In this document: positions 18,932-27,527 of the stretch, one piece after another
How positions within the stretch are numbered: position 1 is the first letter of the stretch
How the letters are laid out: each line of letters opens with the position of its first letter
Assembly: GCF_000261685.1 (NCBI RefSeq)
Contig: NZ_AJQE01000042.1
Span: forward strand, 1 to 64,000
From: Bradyrhizobium genomosp. I (2014)
GTDB lineage: Bacteria > Pseudomonadota > Alphaproteobacteria > Rhizobiales > Xanthobacteraceae
Reading direction: 5' to 3'
DNA length: 64,000 bases
Position numbers and translations under genes: made by a program
Notes under the pieces: model-generated
Told to the model about the DNA's origin: nothing
Seen by the model: only the letters and a program-made list of their open reading frames with translations
The model's database searches: none

Positions 18932-19252
18932 TTAACCAAGACGCCGCCGCACCTCATCGCGCATCTGCGCGCGAAAGGCCGCGCGCTTTGTCGGCCGGTC
19001 TTCCTCGCGCACGTCGTGACGATCGAAGATGTCGAACTTCTCGAGGATCGGATACCGCTCGCTCGCCATTGCGAGCACGCGCAGCACCCGGGTCGCCTCC
19101 GGCGTCGGGCCGCTGACCTCCCAGCGCCGGATGGTGTCGGCGCCCCCTCTCTCCGGCAATCCGCAAAGCATGGCCATGTCAGCCGCCGTGAGCTTGCGCT
19201 CGAGGGCATCGGAGAGGTCGTTGCGAAGCTGCTTCAGTTCGGCGCCGGTCAT
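18932..19252 (-). CDS. Small helix-turn-helix protein
   Basis: 106 residues. The first 60 fit a Cro/XRE-like helix-turn-helix: LKQLRNDLSDALERKLTAAD, then MAMLCGLPERGGADTIRRWE as turn and recognition helix, then GPTPEATRVLRVLAMAS. The C-terminal 40 residues are charged (RHDVREEDRPTKRAAF, EVRRRLG). No partner gene, toxin or phage context is seen, so I call it a putative DNA-binding protein without a defined target. The 225 bp upstream of the outer-membrane protein gene hold no recognised element. Confidence 0.65.
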   Translation of the reverse strand: MTGAELKQLRNDLSDALERKLTAADMAMLCGLPERGGADTIRRWEVSGPTPEATRVLRVLAMASERYPILEKFDIFDRHDVREEDRPTKRAAFRAQMRDEVRRRLG

Positions 19253-19435
19253 GCTGTCTTGCGTCCAGGGAAGTCACCGAGCGCAATGCATTAGCGCTGA
19301 TTCGGGTCCATCCGAAGGCGGCGGGTGCGTGCCCCGCGCTGCGTCTCGAAACCGGCCCCCGGTCGGCGTGTCCAACTTGGTCTCCCCCCGGAGCATTGTC
19401 ACGAGACAGAGAGCGAGGCGGAAGCCGGTGGCCGC

Positions 19436-20377
19436 TCAACCTGCGGCACGCACCAGTCCGGAGAGCAGATAGAGTGCGACCAGCAATGTCGCGACCGACA
19501 GCATCGTCGTGATCGAGACCGTGGCCGCGACCAGCTTCTCCTCGACCTTGTGCTCATGCGCGAGGACATACACGGTTTTCGCCGTCGGTACGGCTGCGCA
19601 GACGACGGCCGCAACCATGTACAGAGGGTTGAGGCCCATGACGACGCAGAGTCCGTAGACGATGAGCGGCATGACCACCAGTTTCACCGCCGCGAGTGCA
19701 AACGCCGCCTTCAGGTTGGATCGCAGGCCTTCCACGGACAAGCCAAGCCCGATAGCAAACAGCGCGCACGGCGTGAGCGCGGCAGCGATCATGTTGAGAT
19801 AGGCCGCGACCGGCGCCGGAATCGGCCATCCTGTCACCGCCCACGCGAGCCCAATGAACGTCGACAGCACCATGGGATTGAGCAGGATCTGCTTTGCCAG
19901 CCCCGTGGAGAGCGCGGACGGCCCGCGTGCACCGCGCCTTTCCAGCAGAATTACCGTGATCGGAAACATCACGGCGGCAACGAACACCGTCGCAACAGCT
20001 GCGGGCAGGACGGCGGGTTGGCCGTAGATCGCATGCAGGATCGGCAGCGCGACGAAACCGGTGTTGGTCATCGCCGCCGCCATCCCCTGGATGGTGCTGC
20101 TGGCAAGGTCGTGTTTGCCACCCGTGCGGAGCGGCAGGAACACCAGCGCGAAGCAGATGAGTGAACCGCCGCCGAACGCGAGCAGAAAGCGCCATTCCAA
20201 TAGATTGCGCGCCGGCTCCTGGCCGATCGTGACGATCAGCAGCGCCGGCATCGCCACATTGTAGGCAAAGTGGACCAGGGCATCGGCAAGCGAGCGGGAG
20301 AGATAGCCAACCTCGCCCGCGAGCCAACCGGTGACGATGATCGCGAATACGGGAAGAACGAGGCTGGCGACCTCCAT
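19436..20377 (-). CDS. AEC family transporter
   Basis: 313 residues with about ten membrane helices; auxin efflux carrier-like/malonate permease superfamily, exporting or exchanging organic anions. Family features are the N-terminal VLPVFAIIVTGWLAG, LVHFAYNVAMPALLI with the helix-breaking NxxMPALL in TM2, and a mirrored second half (LTPCALFAIGLGLS, VKLVVMPLIVYG). The conserved PTAKTVYVLAHEH loop lies near the end. The substrate is unknown. It is monocistronic, with a repeat element upstream. Confidence 0.9.
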   Translation of the reverse strand: MEVASLVLPVFAIIVTGWLAGEVGYLSRSLADALVHFAYNVAMPALLIVTIGQEPARNLLEWRFLLAFGGGSLICFALVFLPLRTGGKHDLASSTIQGMAAAMTNTGFVALPILHAIYGQPAVLPAAVATVFVAAVMFPITVILLERRGARGPSALSTGLAKQILLNPMVLSTFIGLAWAVTGWPIPAPVAAYLNMIAAALTPCALFAIGLGLSVEGLRSNLKAAFALAAVKLVVMPLIVYGLCVVMGLNPLYMVAAVVCAAVPTAKTVYVLAHEHKVEEKLVAATVSITTMLSVATLLVALYLLSGLVRAAG

Positions 20378-20471
20378 CCGGCTTCCCCCTTGCTGCCAAC
20401 GGCCGCAACGAGAGGTTACCCCGGCAATGGAGTGACGTCACTGCCCAACGTTCAGCGAGGAGCAGGCTTGG

Positions 20472-20621
20472 TGGCGCGTCCCGGACGCGCGAAGCGCGAG
20501 CCGGGACCCAGGGGCTGCAAGGCTCGGCGCTGCGATGGGCCCCGGCTCTGCAGCGCACCGCTGGACCGGACGATGCTTCGCATCGCCGGGGAAGCGCTGC
20601 GCTGCGTCCGGGGCACGAGAA
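20472..20621. repeat. Dispersed GC-rich palindromic repeat, family D
   Basis: Left arm GCGTCCCGGACGCGCGAAGC leading to GCCGGGACCCAGGGG; right part GCTTCGCATCGCCGGGGAAG leading to GCGCTGCGTCCGGGGCACGA. Several nested inverted repeats are visible (CCGGA/TCCGG, GCGCGAAGCGCG). It fills the gap between the AEC gene start and the pair of small genes. Nothing coding is seen here. Confidence 0.6.
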
Positions 20622-20653
20622 CGGCTTACTCCGCCGAATCGAGACGCCCGAGC

Positions 20654-20863
20654 TTAAATTCCACGGCCGGTCTGTTGACCGATCACGCACCGCCACGCGG
20701 CCAGTCGTTCGGCCGGATGCTGGTTCATCCATTCGGCGAGTTGCGGCGCGCCCATCAGGCAGGACTGCACCGAGACTTGCGCAAAGTCCGAAGTGGTGAC
20801 GATCTGCTCGTGACAATTGGCTGGAGAGGCGAGGCTGCAAAGCACGGCGATGATTTTGATCAC
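20654..20863 (-). CDS. Small conserved exported protein (second gene of a coupled pair)
   Basis: 69 residues starting at GTG (20863). It has a short hydrophobic signal-like N-terminus (IKIIAVLCSLASPANC) followed by a compact domain with two further Cys: VQSCLMGAPQLAEWMNQHPA and RLAAWRCVIGQQ. Patterned conservation of this kind (three Cys, aromatic-rich helix) is typical of real exported proteins, and I believe close relatives occur through Bradyrhizobium. Its GTG overlaps the stop of the upstream micro-gene (GTGA), so translation is probably coupled. Function unknown. Confidence 0.7.
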   Translation of the reverse strand: MIKIIAVLCSLASPANCHEQIVTTSDFAQVSVQSCLMGAPQLAEWMNQHPAERLAAWRCVIGQQTGRGI

Positions 20864-21036
20864 GATACGTTACCCCCGTCGCGGCCGATATATGTGCGAC
20901 CGATCGCCGGTTTGTCCTGCCCTTCGCTCGCCGGATCTGCCGGCGGGAAGATGCTGTCGTAGATGGCGCGTGCCTCCTGAATGAGACGCGCTCGCTCGCG
21001 CTCGGATCTTGAGACAAATCGAATGACTTCGCCCAT
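20860..21036 (-). CDS. 58-residue protein upstream of and coupled to the small exported protein
   Basis: A short reading frame starting at ATG (complement 21034-21036): MGEVIRFVSRSERERARLIQ, then EARAIYDSIFPPADPA, ending GRDGGNVS. It is basic-acidic and helical with a conserved-looking IYDSIFPP segment. Its TGA overlaps the GTG start of the next gene by 3 nt, a strong sign that both are translated. I do not know a function; similar ERERARLI(Q/R)EARAIYDSIFPP micro-proteins appear widespread in the genus from memory. The 360 bp from 21037 to 21396 hold nothing else recognised. Confidence 0.65.
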   Translation of the reverse strand: MGEVIRFVSRSERERARLIQEARAIYDSIFPPADPASEGQDKPAIGRTYIGRDGGNVS

Positions 21037-21396
21037 GCTGACTCCGAATTTCGGCTAGTGAAACGTCATGAGATGACGCTGACCATTCAATGCACATCTA
21101 TGGTGCCGCTTGCGGCTTTGAAGCGGCGCGGTGGTCACGACCGAATAAAAAGCGCGTGACCTCGCTCCCGGCGCCGGTGTTCTCACGCGCTGGGTTGTGA
21201 GGCCGTCCACCACCTCACGTCAGTTGCGCAGCTTCGGCAGCCGAGCGGGCGAATGCCGGTGTCGGCCTGTCCTTGCGCTCGTCAGCGAGGAAAGTCTCAC
21301 GAAGCAAATGCTGCTGGATCGAATATGTTTCGCCTCTTGCGGCGTGCAAATTCTTGGAACCATCTCGAAAGCCGGCAAATCCGTCCGACCGCCCAC

Positions 21397-23019
21397 TCAG
21401 GCTGCAGGCGCCTGCTCCTTGCGACCCGGCACCGCCGCGAGCAGCTCGCGCGTATAGGCATGCTCGGGCGCGCCGAACAGCTGCGCGGTGGGCTTCAACT
21501 CGACGATGGCGCCGCGTTGCATCACCGCGATGCGGTCGCAGATCTGGGCGGCGACGCGCAGATCGTGGGTGATGAACAGCATCGACAGCCCGAGCCGCGC
21601 CTTGAGGTCTTCGAGCAGCTTCAACACCTGCGCCTGTACCGAGACGTCGAGCGCCGAGACGGCCTCGTCGGCGACGATGATCTCCGGCTCGAGCGCGAGC
21701 GCGCGTGCGATGCCGATGCGCTGGCGCTGGCCGCCGGAGAATTCGTGCGGATAACGTTCGAGCGCGCCGGCGTCCAAGCCGACCATCTTGAGGAGATCGC
21801 GGGCGCGGTCGAACGCCATCTTCGGATCGGTGCCGGCTGCGATCGGCCCGTCGGCGATGATGTGGCCGATCTTGCGCCGCGGATTGAGCGAGGCGAACGG
21901 GTCCTGGAAGATCATCTGGATGCGATGGCGCTCGGCGCGCAGCGCCTTGCCCGACAGCTGGGTGAGATCGGTCTCGCCGATCCGCACCGTGCCGCGATCA
22001 GCCTCGATCAGCCGCATCACGAGGCGCGCCACGGAGGACTTGCCGGAGCCGGATTCGCCCACGAGCCCGAGCGTCTCGCCCCTGAGGATGTTGAAATTGA
22101 CCGCCCGTGCGGCATCGACGCGGCGGTCCTCGCGAAACCAGCCGCCTGATGTGACGTAGGTCTTGTCCAGTCCGATCACCTCGACCGCCCTGGCCTGGTC
22201 GTCGAGGGGCTTGCGTGCCGGCGGGTCCATCGAGGGCACGGCGGCGAGCAGCGCCTTGGTGTAATCGTGCTGCGGCTCGCTGAAGACGGTTGCGGCTGGG
22301 CCTTCCTCCACGACCTTGCCGTGGCGGAGCACCACGACCTGGTCGGCGATATCGGCGACGACGCCGAAGTCGTGGGTGATGAACATCACCGCCATGTTGC
22401 GGTTGCGCTGGAGATTGCGGATCAGCTTGAGAATCTGCGCCTGCGTGGTGACGTCGAGCGCGGTGGTCGGCTCGTCCGCGACCAGCACGGCCGGTTCGAG
22501 CGCGAGCGCCATCGCGATCATGGCGCGCTGGCGCTGGCCGCCGGAGAGCTGGTGCGGATAGGCGCGCACGATGCGTTCGGGGTCGGGCAGGCCGACTTCC
22601 CGCGCCAAAGCCAGCGCTCTCGCGCGCCGCTCCTTCGGCGTCAGCAGGCCGTGCGCCTCGAACATCTCCGCCATCTGGTCGCCGATCTGCATCAGCGGAT
22701 TGAGCGCGGTCATCGGCTCCTGGAAGATCATCGCCAGCCGGCGGCCGCGCAGGTCGCGCCAGCCGTCGTCGTCGAGCTTGAGCAGGTCGCGGCCTTCGAA
22801 CTGGATCTCGCCCGAGGCGACCGAGACCGTATCCGGCAGCAGGCCCATCAGCGCATGCGCGCACATCGACTTGCCGGAGCCGGATTCGCCGACCACGCAG
22901 ACGATTTTGCCGGGCCGCAGATCCAGCGAGACGCCGTCGACGGCGAACGGACGTTCGGCGCCCTTGGGCAGCGCGATCCTGAGGTTCCTGATGGTGACGG
23001 CGGGCGGGGCGGTCATCAT
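21397..23019 (-). CDS. ABC transporter, fused double ATP-binding protein (peptide/opine type)
   Basis: 540 residues, two complete nucleotide-binding domains fused in one chain (DppD-DppF-like). Domain 1 has Walker A GESGSGKSMCAH, signature LSGGQRQRAMIA and Walker B VLVADEPTTALD; domain 2 repeats these (GESGSGKSSVA, FSGGQRQRIGIA, IIVADEAVSALD). Each ends with the oligopeptide-type extension (HDYTKALLAAVPSMDP; HAYTRELLAAVPG). The ATG at 23019 overlaps the permease stop by one base (TGATG). It is the last gene of a substrate-binding protein - permease - permease - ATPase operon and energises peptide or related uptake. Confidence 0.94.
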   Translation of the reverse strand: MMTAPPAVTIRNLRIALPKGAERPFAVDGVSLDLRPGKIVCVVGESGSGKSMCAHALMGLLPDTVSVASGEIQFEGRDLLKLDDDGWRDLRGRRLAMIFQEPMTALNPLMQIGDQMAEMFEAHGLLTPKERRARALALAREVGLPDPERIVRAYPHQLSGGQRQRAMIAMALALEPAVLVADEPTTALDVTTQAQILKLIRNLQRNRNMAVMFITHDFGVVADIADQVVVLRHGKVVEEGPAATVFSEPQHDYTKALLAAVPSMDPPARKPLDDQARAVEVIGLDKTYVTSGGWFREDRRVDAARAVNFNILRGETLGLVGESGSGKSSVARLVMRLIEADRGTVRIGETDLTQLSGKALRAERHRIQMIFQDPFASLNPRRKIGHIIADGPIAAGTDPKMAFDRARDLLKMVGLDAGALERYPHEFSGGQRQRIGIARALALEPEIIVADEAVSALDVSVQAQVLKLLEDLKARLGLSMLFITHDLRVAAQICDRIAVMQRGAIVELKPTAQLFGAPEHAYTRELLAAVPGRKEQAPAA

Positions 23020-23858
23020 CAGCGGCCCTCCCGCGACAGGCGCGGATTGAGGGCGTCGTTGAGGCCTTCTCCGATCAGATTGAGCCCGAGCACCGAGATC
23101 AGGATGGCGATGCCGGGGAACACCGTGATCCACCAGGCCTGGCGGATCACGGTGCGGCCGGCGCCGACCATGTAGCCCCAGGAAATCAGATTGGGATCGC
23201 CGAGGCCGAGGAAGGACAGCGAGGATTCCAGGAGGATCGCGGTCGCCACCATCAGCGAGGCCAGCACGATCACGGACGACAATGCGTTGGGCAGGATCTC
23301 GCGCAGGATGATCCAGCCGTTGCTCTGGCCGGTGACCACGGCGGCCTGGACATATTCGCGCGTGCGCAGCGACAGCACCTCGCCGCGGACGAGGCGGGCC
23401 ACCGGCGGCCAGCTCACCACCGCGATCGAGGCCACGATCGAATAGATCGAGGGCTGCAGGATCGCGACCAGCACGATCGCCAGCGCGAAGCTCGGAATGG
23501 TCTGGAAGAACTCGGTGAAGCGCATCAGCGCATCGTCGACCTTGCCGCCGAAATAGCCGGCCATGGCGCCGATCGGCACGCCGACGATCAGGGCGACCAG
23601 GGTTGAGACGAGGCCGACCAGCAGCGACACCCGTGCGCCGAAGATCATGCCGGCGAACACGTCGCGACCGAGCGCGTCGGTCCCGAGCGGCACGGTCGAG
23701 AGCGTGAAGGGGGGCAGGAACGGCCGCTGCACCATGCGCCAGGGGGAGTTCGGGAACAGCATCGGTCCGAACACCGCGACCGAGATCGCAAGCAGCAGGA
23801 TGATGAGCCCGATGACGCCGCTCGGGCTTTTCAGCATCGATTTCCAGAACTGTTTCAT
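23019..23858 (-). CDS. ABC transporter permease (DppC/OppC type)
   Basis: 279 residues, about six membrane helices. It has the usual N-terminal region with SPSGVIGLIILLLAISVAVFG, a periplasmic segment ending PLGTDALGRDVFAGMIFGAR (the hallmark GTDxLGRD), and the EAA loop YVQAAVVTGQSNGWIILREI-LPN that contacts the ATPase. The start at 23858 overlaps the stop of the upstream permease by 4 nt (ATGA). It forms the channel together with the DppB-type partner. Confidence 0.93.
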   Translation of the reverse strand: MKQFWKSMLKSPSGVIGLIILLLAISVAVFGPMLFPNSPWRMVQRPFLPPFTLSTVPLGTDALGRDVFAGMIFGARVSLLVGLVSTLVALIVGVPIGAMAGYFGGKVDDALMRFTEFFQTIPSFALAIVLVAILQPSIYSIVASIAVVSWPPVARLVRGEVLSLRTREYVQAAVVTGQSNGWIILREILPNALSSVIVLASLMVATAILLESSLSFLGLGDPNLISWGYMVGAGRTVIRQAWWITVFPGIAILISVLGLNLIGEGLNDALNPRLSREGR

Positions 23859-24826
23859 GAGGCGAATTCGATGCGTGGGTCGACCAGTCGGTAGACCAGG
23901 TCGGTGATGAGGTTGAAGATCAGGACCATGGCGGAGCAGATCACGAAGACGCCGAGCAACAGATTGTAGTCGCGCTGCAGCAGGGCGTCGTACATCAGGC
24001 GCCCGATGCCGGGCCAAGCGAACACGGTCTCGGTGATGACGGCGCCGCCGATCAGCGTGCCCGAATGGACGCCGGCGAGCGTCACGACGGGAAGCAGCGC
24101 ATTGCGCAGCACGTGGCGGCGCTGGATCACGGCATCGGAGAGACCCTTCGCACGCGCCGTCTTGACGAAGTCGAGCCGCTTCACCTCCAGCATCGAGGCG
24201 CGCGTCATGCGGGTGTAGGTCGCCATGAAGAACAGGCCGAGCGTCATCGCCGGCATGATCAGGTGTTTGGCGACGTCGAGCGCATGGGCAAGGCCGGTGA
24301 GATTGGCACCGACCGTCTCGTAACCGAAGCTCGGCAGCCAGTCGAAGGCGACCGAGAACAGCAGAATGCCCATCAGCGCCACCCAGAAGATCGGCATGGC
24401 GTAGAAGATCAGCGCGAACACGGTGATGCCGGTGTCGAGAAAGGTGCCGGCAAAGCGCGCGGCGAAGGTGCCGAACAGGATGCCGAGCGCGAGCGAGATC
24501 GCAAATGCGGTCAGCGTCAGCAGCAGCGTCGCGGGCAGCCGTTCGCCGATCAGCTTTGCGACCGGCGCCTGCTGGCGGAAGGAGAAGCCGAGGTCGAGGC
24601 CGACGACGCCCTTGACGTAGATGAAGAGCTGCTCCGGGAGCGGCTTGTCGAGGCCGAACTTTTCCCGGAGCTGCTTGACGAAGACCTGATCGCTGGCGCC
24701 GGCCTCGCCAGCCATCACCATCGCGGGGTCGCCGGGCGCAAGCCGGATCAGGAAGAAATTGAGGACGACGATCGCGAGCAGGACGATCACGCCCTTCACG
24801 ACACGCTGAGCGACGAAGGAGAGCAT
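23855..24826 (-). CDS. ABC transporter permease (DppB/OppB type)
   Basis: 323 residues, six helices. N-terminal LNFFLIRLAPGDPAMVMAGE, FVKQLREKFGLDKPLPEQ and YVKGVVGLDLGFSFRQQAPV are standard for DppB. The EAA loop FVKTARAKGLSDAVIQRRHVLRN is present, with VITETVFAWPGIGRLMYDA near the end. It is separated from the upstream substrate-binding protein gene by about 206 bp that carry a palindromic repeat, and is translationally coupled to the next permease. Confidence 0.93.
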   Translation of the reverse strand: MLSFVAQRVVKGVIVLLAIVVLNFFLIRLAPGDPAMVMAGEAGASDQVFVKQLREKFGLDKPLPEQLFIYVKGVVGLDLGFSFRQQAPVAKLIGERLPATLLLTLTAFAISLALGILFGTFAARFAGTFLDTGITVFALIFYAMPIFWVALMGILLFSVAFDWLPSFGYETVGANLTGLAHALDVAKHLIMPAMTLGLFFMATYTRMTRASMLEVKRLDFVKTARAKGLSDAVIQRRHVLRNALLPVVTLAGVHSGTLIGGAVITETVFAWPGIGRLMYDALLQRDYNLLLGVFVICSAMVLIFNLITDLVYRLVDPRIEFAS

Positions 24827-24875
24827 CTAGTGAGTCATATTGGTGATGTGACCTGGAGCCACGGAGGCGGAGTGA

Positions 24876-25022
24876 CTCCCTCGCCCCGCTTGCGGGGAGA
24901 GGGTTGGGGTGAGGGGGGCTCTCCGCGAGGGTATCAGCAGTCGGACTCGTCGAGACTCCCCCTCACCCGAATGTGCGCTATGCGCACATTCGACCTCTCC
25001 CCGCAGACGGGGAGAGGCGAAG
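24876..25022. repeat. Dispersed palindromic repeat, family B, inside the ABC operon
   Basis: Left end CTCCCTCGCCCCGCTTGCGG with GAGAGGGTTGGGGTGAGGGG; right end CCCCCTCACCCGAATGTGCG with CTCTCCCCGCAGACGGGGAG. The halves are inverted copies, so a long foldback can form, with further hairpins inside (TGTGCGC-TA-TGCGCACA). It separates the substrate-binding protein gene from its permeases, where such foldbacks often stabilise or attenuate mRNA. Confidence 0.8.
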
Positions 25023-25032
25023 AAGGACGGGC

Positions 25033-26583
25033 TCACTTGTCGAGCCATGCGTCCTTGAAGCCGTCGTTGACCCCGATCGCCGTGGTGATCAGGTTCTTGA
25101 CCTTGCAGCGCGTGATGGTCGGGAACTGCAGCTCGAGCATCCAGGCCACCGGCACGTCCTCGACCAGGATCTTCTGCGCCTTCTCGTAGATCTCCTTGCG
25201 CTTGGAATCCGGGGTTGCGACCGCGCCGTCGGCGAACAGCTTGTCGATCTCCGGATTGGTGTAGCCCTCGACGTTGTTGAACATCTGGCCCTTGGCGATG
25301 TTGCTGGAGATGTAGTTGCGGCCGACCCCGAGCGCTGGATCGCCGTACTGGTAGAGATAGGTGAAGGCGATGTCGTAGTCCCAGTCGGCGATCTTCTGGT
25401 TGCCGCCGGCAACGTCGGTGGCGATGGTCTCGATGTTCATGCCGACGTCCTGAAGGTTCTGCTTCACGGCTTCACCCCAGCGCTGCCAGGTCTCGCCATA
25501 GGCGAGCGGCAGCAGGCGGATCTTCTCGCCCTTGTAGCCGGCTTCCTTCAGCAGCGCCTTGGCCTTGGCCGGATCGAACGGATATTTCTTCACGTCGTCG
25601 GTGTAGTACTTGATGGTCGAGGCGGACGGACCGGTCGCGACCTTGCCGAGCCCGTTCCAGATCACGTCCTTGGCGAAGTCGCGGTCGATCGCATACATGA
25701 TCGCCTGCCGCACCCGCTTGTCGGCGAGAGGGCCCTGGCGGTTGTTGAGCCACAGCCAGGCCAGCGGCGAGAAGAATTCCCAGCCCGCGCCGGTGACGCA
25801 GGTGTCCTTCAGCTTGGAGAGCCGCGGCACGTCGAAATTCTCGACCGAGCCACCGGGCAGCACGTCGACCTTGCCGGTCTCATACGCCACCGAACGCGCC
25901 GCGGCGTCGGGAATGATCTGCCAGTAGATCTCGTCGATATAGGGCTTGCCCTTCTCGTAATAGTTGGGGTTCTTGACCAGACGGATGAACGAGCCCTTCT
26001 GCCATTCCTTGAACATGAAGGGGCCGGTGCCGACAGGCGCGTTGTTGTAGGGATTGGTCTTCCAGTCGGTGCCTTCGTAGAGATGCTTCGGCACCATCGG
26101 CATCGAGCCGACCTCGAAGATGCCGAGGAAGGGGCCGAATGGCTGCTTCAGCGTGAATACGACGGTGTAGTCGTCTGGCGCCTCGATCTTGTCGACCTGC
26201 GCCAGGTTGGTGCGGGCACGCGCATGCGTCTTCTTCAGCATCTCGATCGAGAACAGGACGTCGGCGGCGGTGAAGGGCTTGCCGTCATGCCAGGTCACGC
26301 CCTTCCTCAGCTTGAAAGTGTAGGTTTTTGCGTCCTCGCTGATGCTCCAGCTCTCGGCAAGCTCCGGCTGCGGCTCGAGCTTCGGGCTGTAGCGCAGCAG
26401 GCCTTCGAAGATGTTGCCCGACACCATCTGGGTCGGGCCATTCTGGACCAGCGCAAGCATCAGGCCGGGCGGTTCGGGTTGGATCACGGCATTGATCGTG
26501 CCACCCGTTTTCGGCTCTTGCGCCAGTGCCGGGGCCGCGAGGCCGCAAGCCAGGAGAAGACCAAGCAACACTCTTTTCGGCAT
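25033..26583 (-). CDS. ABC transporter substrate-binding protein, family 5 (peptide/nickel/opine type)
   Basis: 516 residues, periplasmic. Signal peptide MPKRVLLGLLLACGLAAPALAQ. The SBP_bac_5 signature is intact: a first strand GGTINAVIQPEPPGLML, LAESWSISEDAKTYTFKLRK, GVTWHDGKPFTAADVLFSIE, and the central VRQAIMYAIDRDFAKDVIWN. Ligands of this family range from oligopeptides to opines and metal chelates and cannot be fixed from sequence. First gene of the operon; the permeases and ATPase follow. Confidence 0.93.
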   Translation of the reverse strand: MPKRVLLGLLLACGLAAPALAQEPKTGGTINAVIQPEPPGLMLALVQNGPTQMVSGNIFEGLLRYSPKLEPQPELAESWSISEDAKTYTFKLRKGVTWHDGKPFTAADVLFSIEMLKKTHARARTNLAQVDKIEAPDDYTVVFTLKQPFGPFLGIFEVGSMPMVPKHLYEGTDWKTNPYNNAPVGTGPFMFKEWQKGSFIRLVKNPNYYEKGKPYIDEIYWQIIPDAAARSVAYETGKVDVLPGGSVENFDVPRLSKLKDTCVTGAGWEFFSPLAWLWLNNRQGPLADKRVRQAIMYAIDRDFAKDVIWNGLGKVATGPSASTIKYYTDDVKKYPFDPAKAKALLKEAGYKGEKIRLLPLAYGETWQRWGEAVKQNLQDVGMNIETIATDVAGGNQKIADWDYDIAFTYLYQYGDPALGVGRNYISSNIAKGQMFNNVEGYTNPEIDKLFADGAVATPDSKRKEIYEKAQKILVEDVPVAWMLELQFPTITRCKVKNLITTAIGVNDGFKDAWLDK

Positions 26584-26931
26584 GTCGTATCTTTCTCAAG
26601 CGAGACCAGCCGTAGACGCTTCGCAACGTCCTCGCGTGCAAAGCTACGGTCGGCCCATCCCAGTCCCCATCCGGTATCGAGGCTCACACAGTCTCGTTCG
26701 GCGCCGCAAGATGAAAGTCTCGACAGTGTTCGCACAAAAAATGTACAGCGCGTCCTGTTTTGACGTCGGCTCCTCTGCCACGTCAGGCTGGCTCGGGCGA
26801 CCAGGGGCCTTGAGCAGATGCCGATGGTGATTGCACAAGTGTGCGCCTGCGACCAAAAGCATCAGGCCATCATGCTGTGCCGAGCGCCGGGCTGCCGCTC
26901 GGCAGGCGCCTCAGAGACGGATCCACCGAAT

Positions 26932-26945
26932 TTGATCCGGATCAA
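26932..26945. promoter_or_regulatory. FixK/FNR-type box upstream of the irr-like gene
   Basis: TTGATCCGGATCAA, a perfect palindrome matching TTGAT-N4-ATCAA, ends 83 bp before the irr-like start. That is suitable for an activator site near -40 with a 5' leader of about 45 nt. The remaining 26584-27028 intergenic DNA shows no gene. Confidence 0.7.
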
Positions 26946-27028
26946 AGCCGGGCGACCGCTTTTGCGATTGGATAGCAACTGGATGAGGTGCTGCGCGTTC
27001 TGTTCCCCTTAGCCGTGAGACGTGATCG

Positions 27029-27514
27029 ATGGACACCCAGGCCGCGACCTTTCCTGCGGGCGATGCGAGCGAAACCGACGTCGTCGGCCTCGATGCATCG
27101 CCGGAGGCGGGCGTGCGGCACTGCCTGCAGCTGCTGAACAATGCCGGCCTGCGTCCGACGCGCCAGCGCTTGGCGCTCGGTCAATTGCTGTTCCTGGGCG
27201 GCCATCGTCACGTCACTGCAGAGAGCCTCTATGAAGAGGCGATGGCGGCGAACGCGTATCTGTCGCTCGCGACCGTCTACAACACGCTGAACCAGTTCAC
27301 CGAAGCCGGCCTGCTGCGCAGGATCGCGGCCGACGGCATCAAGTCGTTCTTCGATACCGACACGTCCGTGCATCCGCACTTCTATCTCGAAGGCGAGGAT
27401 ATGCTGGTCGACGTAGCCGACGGCCTGGCTTTCACCAAGGTGCCCGAGGCGCTTCCCGGCCACGAGATCGCGCGGCTCGACGTCATCGTCCACCTGCGCC
27501 GGAAGCGAACGTAG
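27029..27514 (+). CDS. irr: Fur-family regulator, Irr type
   Basis: 161 residues. Irr is the haem-responsive iron regulator of rhizobia. The winged-helix half reads LNNAGLRPTRQRLALGQLLF, HVTAESLYEEAM, YLSLATVYNTLNQFTEAGLL, close to B. japonicum Irr from memory. The second half has FFDTDTSVHPHFYLEGEDML in place of the usual three-His haem site, and no N-terminal Cys-containing haem regulatory motif is seen. It therefore looks like a second Irr paralogue or a haem-insensitive variant. It sits behind a FixK-type box, linking oxygen to iron control, as with hemA in this window. Confidence 0.85.
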   Translation: MDTQAATFPAGDASETDVVGLDASPEAGVRHCLQLLNNAGLRPTRQRLALGQLLFLGGHRHVTAESLYEEAMAANAYLSLATVYNTLNQFTEAGLLRRIAADGIKSFFDTDTSVHPHFYLEGEDMLVDVADGLAFTKVPEALPGHEIARLDVIVHLRRKRT

Positions 27515-27527
27515 CGCCACTGTGCTC

